Source of the DNA: JACQHM01 sp964535215
Lineage (GTDB): Bacteria; Methylomirabilota; Methylomirabilia; Methylomirabilales; JACQHM01
DNA length: 15,562 nt
Direction: 5' to 3'
Assembly: GCA_964535215.1 (NCBI GenBank)
Contig: CAZHST010000061.1
Coordinates: forward strand, 1-15,562
Numbering within the stretch: position 1 is the stretch's first letter; each line of letters begins with the position of its first letter. Under the pieces are notes generated by a model, which saw only the letters and a program-made list of their open reading frames with translations, ran no database searches and was not told the origin of the DNA. The position numbers were made by a program, and so were the translations under genes. Shown in pieces: positions 12,642-15,562 of this stretch.

Positions 12642-14183
12642 GTGATGGCGATGAACCCGTTTAGGGCCCAGCTCGAGAGGCTTTTGTTCATCAGGAGCCT
12701 CCAGGCCAAGGCAACCCTCCTCGTCATTGCCATTGTCGCCGGTGTCCTGGCCCTCTCGACCTTCCTGGACATCCAGGCCTCGGAGCGGGCCCTGGAACGG
12801 GACCTCCAGGAGAACGCCGTCGCCCTGGCCCGGCAGTTCGCGGCCGGGATCAGCTCGTGGCAGGAGCTCAACAATCCCGAGGGGCTGAAGGCCGAGATCC
12901 GCCAGGTCATGGAGGCCCGCGCCAGCATCGTGGGGATCGAGGTGTATGCGATGACCGGGGGGAGCCCCACCTTCATCGCCTCCAGCGGCAATCAGGTCCG
13001 GACCGGCCCAGGGCCGGAGGTCTACCAGGCCGCCTGGGAGGACAGGCCGGTGGCCGTCCTCCGAAACAGGAGGGGGGGCCGCCAGTGGGAGATTACGGCG
13101 CCGGTCCACATCCGTGACACGGTAGCCGGGGTGGTGTACCTCCAGGTCTCGCTGGCGGAGGCCGATCAGCTAGCCGCCCGCCAGCGCCGGCAGGCCGTGC
13201 TCATCATGGGGGCCTCGACGGTCGCCATCGTCTTCCTGATGAGCATCTTCCTCCGGCGGACCCTGCACCGGCCGATCCAGCAGTTGGTCACCACCATGGC
13301 CAGGGCTGAGGCAGGGGATCTGGCCGCCGAGGCCCATGTCCACACCCAGGATGAGCTGGGGCGACTGGCCCAGAGCTTCAACCGGATGCTCCTCCAGATC
13401 CGGAACTTTCACATCGAGCTTCAGGAAAAGGTGGACCTGGCCACGGCCGAGCTTCGGGCAGCGAACGAGAAGCTTTTTGAGGCCCAGCGGGAGATGAGCC
13501 GCCTGGAGCGTCTAGCCGCCGTCGGGGAGGTGGCAGCGATGCTGGCTCACGAGGTCGGGACCCCCTTGACCTCCATTTCAGGGCACCTCCAGCTCCTGGC
13601 CGAGGAGGTGCAGGATCCGCGGGCCAGGGATCGGCTGGACGTGATCCAGGCCCACCTCCATCGGGCTGTCACGATCCTTCGGGGGTTCCTGGACGCCTCC
13701 CGCTTCCCTTCGCCGGTCCGCCGCCCGGTCCAGGTGAATGCCCTGATCCAGGAGGTGTTGACCCTTGTCTCGCCGGGGATCAACCGGCAGAGGATCCAGG
13801 TGGTGACGGCGTTGGACCCGGAGCTCCCGGAGATCCTGGCCGACGCGGACCAGCTCCGTCAGGTTTTCTTAAACCTCATCACCAACGCCCTCGACGCCAT
13901 GCCGGCGGGAGGGCAGCTCTCCCTCCTCACCCGACCCGTCGCCACGGGCGATGGCCTAGAGGCCGTTGAGGTCGAGATGGGGGATACGGGAGTGGGCATC
14001 CCGACCGAGGACCTCCGGCGGATCTTCGACCCCTTCTTCACGACCAAGGGTCCCGGGCAGGGGACCGGTCTGGGGCTGGCCGTCTGTCAGCGGATCGTGA
14101 AGGCCCATAAGGGGGCCATCGAGGTGAACAGCGAGCAGGGGAAAGGGACCACCTTCAGGATGACCCTGCCGGTGCGAGGTTGA
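12642..14183 (+). CDS. Two-component sensor histidine kinase (membrane-bound)
   Basis: A 513-residue sensor. Membrane helix 1 is at about 24-42, an extracytoplasmic sensing region at about 45-183 and helix 2 at about 185-204. A HAMP domain (RRTLHRPIQQL to NRML, about 205-250) and a coiled-coil segment (about 252-290) follow. The HisKA box is GEVAAMLAHEVGTPLTSISGH, with His303 as the phosphorylation site. The ATPase domain has the N box NLITNALDAM (411-420, Asn415), G1 DTGVGI (448-453), FDPFFTTK (462-469) and G2 GQGTGLGLA (472-480). No PAS domain is apparent, unlike PilS or NtrB. The start may be GTG 12642, ATG 12645 or ATG 12651; none has a good Shine-Dalgarno. It is 3 bases after dprA and 2 bases before its response regulator. 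The signal sensed is unknown. Confidence 0.93.
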   Translation: MMAMNPFRAQLERLLFIRSLQAKATLLVIAIVAGVLALSTFLDIQASERALERDLQENAVALARQFAAGISSWQELNNPEGLKAEIRQVMEARASIVGIEVYAMTGGSPTFIASSGNQVRTGPGPEVYQAAWEDRPVAVLRNRRGGRQWEITAPVHIRDTVAGVVYLQVSLAEADQLAARQRRQAVLIMGASTVAIVFLMSIFLRRTLHRPIQQLVTTMARAEAGDLAAEAHVHTQDELGRLAQSFNRMLLQIRNFHIELQEKVDLATAELRAANEKLFEAQREMSRLERLAAVGEVAAMLAHEVGTPLTSISGHLQLLAEEVQDPRARDRLDVIQAHLHRAVTILRGFLDASRFPSPVRRPVQVNALIQEVLTLVSPGINRQRIQVVTALDPELPEILADADQLRQVFLNLITNALDAMPAGGQLSLLTRPVATGDGLEAVEVEMGDTGVGIPTEDLRRIFDPFFTTKGPGQGTGLGLAVCQRIVKAHKGAIEVNSEQGKGTTFRMTLPVRG

Positions 14184-14185
14184 CC

Positions 14186-15544
14186 GTGGCTTCCAGAGGG
14201 AACGTCCTCTTGATTGACGACGACGAAGGGGTCCTGGGCCTCCTCAGGGAGGTCCTGGAGAAGGAGGGGTACGCTGCTGTCCAGGCCAAGACCGGGCAGG
14301 AGGCCCTGGCCCAGGCCCAGCGCCTTCCCTTTGAGGTTGTCCTGGCCGACCTCCGGCTGCCGGATCTGGACGGGATTGAGGTCCTCCGGATCCTCCACAC
14401 CGTTGATCCCGACCTCCCGGTGATTGTCATGACGGCCTTCGGCAGCATGGAGACGGCCGTCGAGGCCATCAGGGAGGGGGCCTATGATTACATCAGCAAG
14501 CCGTTCAACCTGGAGGAGGTGCGCTTAACCGTCCGCCGGGCCTGCGAGCGGCGTCGGCTCCTTCAGGATAACCGGATGTACCGGGAGGCCCTCCGGGAGA
14601 AGTACCGCTTCGAGAATATTGTCGGGACGAGTCCGAGGATGGTCGAGGTGTACCGGACCGCGGCCCGGGTCGCCTCGACCCGGAGCACTATCTTGTTGGT
14701 GGGCGAGAGCGGGACCGGGAAGGAGCTGATCGCCCGGGCGATCCACTACAACAGCCCCAGGGGGGAGGCGCCCTTTGTCGCCGTGGATTGCGGGGCCCTC
14801 CCCGAAAGCCTCCTGGAGAGCGAGCTCTTCGGCCACGAGAAAGGGGCCTTTACAGGAGCCCACCTCTTGAAGAAGGGCCTTTTTGAGGTCGCCCATGGGG
14901 GAACGGCGTTTCTGGACGAGGTGGGGGATATCGGTCCAAGCCTCCAGGCCAAACTCCTCCGGGTCCTGCAGGAGCGGGAGATCCGACGGGTTGGGGGGGT
15001 CGAGCCGATCAAGGTGGACATCCGGGTCATCGCCGCCACCCGCCGGGACCTGGAGGCCCTCGTCAAGAGCGGGAAGTTCCGGGAGGACCTCTTCTACCGG
15101 TTGAGCGTGGTCACGATCGTCCTCCCCCCGCTTCGGGAGCGGGAGGAGGATATCCCGCTCCTGGCCATGCATTTCCTGAGAAAGTATGCTTCCGAGGCTG
15201 GGAAGAACATTACGCATATCGCCCCGGAGGCCATGGCGCTCCTCTGCCACTACGACTGGCCAGGGAACGTTCGGGAGCTGGAGCATGTCATCGAGCGGGC
15301 GGTGGCTTTGACGGCCAATCCGGTCCTCCTCCCCGAGGATCTTCCCGCCAAGCTTCAACAGCCGGCCTCGGGCCCTGATGTCTTCCCCTCCCTCCAGGAG
15401 ATGGAGAGACGGCACCTCCAACGGGCCCTGGAGAAGGCGAAAGGGAACAGGAAGCGGGCCGCCGAGCTCCTGGGCGTCAGCCGGCGGACCCTGTACCGGA
15501 TGGCCAAGCGGCACGGCATCCCCCTCGGGGAGGCCGACGGATGA
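14186..15544 (+). CDS. NtrC-family sigma-54-dependent response regulator
   Basis: The DNA-binding partner of the upstream kinase, activating sigma-54 RNA polymerase with ATP hydrolysis. In the 452-residue protein the receiver domain has acidic residues 11-13, phospho-acceptor Asp55 (VVLADLRLPD), Thr83 and Lys105. The AAA+ domain begins near 144 (IVGTSP) with Walker A GESGTGKE (173-180), the sigma-54-contacting loop GAFTGA (220-225), Walker B FLDEVGD (242-248), and the sensor/arginine region FREDLFYRL (298-306). WPGNVRELEHVIERAV (358-373) follows. The C-terminal Fis-type helix-turn-helix spans about 407-442 (RAAELLGVSRRTLYRM). GTG 14186 has GAGGT 5 bases upstream and is preferred over TTG 14180, which is too close to it. 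Its targets are unknown; a sigma-54-like site at 1292-1307 is a candidate. It overlaps the next gene by 4 bases. Confidence 0.95.
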   Translation: MASRGNVLLIDDDEGVLGLLREVLEKEGYAAVQAKTGQEALAQAQRLPFEVVLADLRLPDLDGIEVLRILHTVDPDLPVIVMTAFGSMETAVEAIREGAYDYISKPFNLEEVRLTVRRACERRRLLQDNRMYREALREKYRFENIVGTSPRMVEVYRTAARVASTRSTILLVGESGTGKELIARAIHYNSPRGEAPFVAVDCGALPESLLESELFGHEKGAFTGAHLLKKGLFEVAHGGTAFLDEVGDIGPSLQAKLLRVLQEREIRRVGGVEPIKVDIRVIAATRRDLEALVKSGKFREDLFYRLSVVTIVLPPLREREEDIPLLAMHFLRKYASEAGKNITHIAPEAMALLCHYDWPGNVRELEHVIERAVALTANPVLLPEDLPAKLQQPASGPDVFPSLQEMERRHLQRALEKAKGNRKRAAELLGVSRRTLYRMAKRHGIPLGEADG

Positions 15545-15562
15545 GCCGACCCTTCTCCCGTT
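15541..15562 (+). CDS. Start of a further gene (truncated by window edge)
   Basis: ATG 15541 overlaps the response regulator stop in the arrangement ATGA, the same coupling seen between gmhA and the carboxypeptidase. Only seven codons (MSRPFSR) are visible. No product can be assigned. Confidence 0.4.

Noticed and set aside
14525..15514. Minus-strand open frame of 329 codons opposite the response regulator
   Set aside because: The plus strand encodes a complete NtrC-family protein with all motifs; the antisense translation shows none.
1..15562. Defence system, prophage, CRISPR or insertion sequence
   Set aside because: No nuclease, transposase, integrase or regularly spaced repeats were found; every long coding frame is explained by core envelope, polyamine, DNA-processing or signalling genes.

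Overview
The window is a GC-rich (by eye about 60-65%), densely packed chromosomal segment from a Gram-negative bacterium. The lipopolysaccharide-type heptose isomerase (gmhA), the Wzy/WaaL-type membrane protein and the pseudopilins all imply an outer membrane. Non-ATG starts are common: GTG for the Wzy_C protein, the decarboxylase, secD, gmhA, probably both two-component genes, and TTG for speD. The SpeE is of the Thermus/ACL5-like type, which suggests a deep-branching, possibly anaerobic or thermophilic lineage (for example Nitrospirota, Methylomirabilota/NC10 or Desulfobacterota). The sequence alone does not settle the phylum. I see no tRNA, rRNA, CRISPR, insertion sequence or phage gene.

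Layout. Positions 1-3328 are read leftward: a Wzy_C/O-antigen-ligase-type membrane protein with C-terminal TPRs, then two tandem, paralogous GspG-like pseudopilins. The second pseudopilin runs off the left edge and carries a carboxypeptidase-regulatory-like domain. A good sigma-54-type -24/-12 element lies just upstream of the first pseudopilin. Positions 3329-3568 form a 240-bp divergent promoter region. Positions 3569-6356 are a rightward polyamine operon: AdoMet decarboxylase (speD), an aminopropyltransferase (speE) and a PLP-dependent Orn/Lys/Arg-family decarboxylase. Positions 6480-9005 are secD-secF. Positions 9077-11467 hold gmhA, a D-Ala-D-Ala carboxypeptidase and a secreted protein of unknown function with an internal duplication. 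Positions 11538-15544 hold dprA, a membrane sensor kinase and an NtrC-family (GAFTGA-containing) sigma-54 activator. A further gene starts at 15541 and leaves the window.

How the parts fit. SpeD supplies decarboxylated AdoMet, SpeE transfers the aminopropyl group, and the decarboxylase supplies the amine acceptor (agmatine, putrescine or cadaverine), so the three probably make a triamine or longer polyamine. SecDF, gmhA and the DD-carboxypeptidase form an envelope-biogenesis block. The kinase/NtrC pair at the right end and the sigma-54-like promoter before the pseudopilins at the left end may be functionally linked; this is inference. Most of the window is recognisable core biology. The less ordinary parts are the pseudopilin region (palindromic insertion in a leader peptide, tandem paralogues, Wzy_C neighbour), the substituted SpeE active-site motif, the G-rich palindrome before dprA, and the duplicated secreted protein. 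I do not see convincing evidence for a wholly new system.
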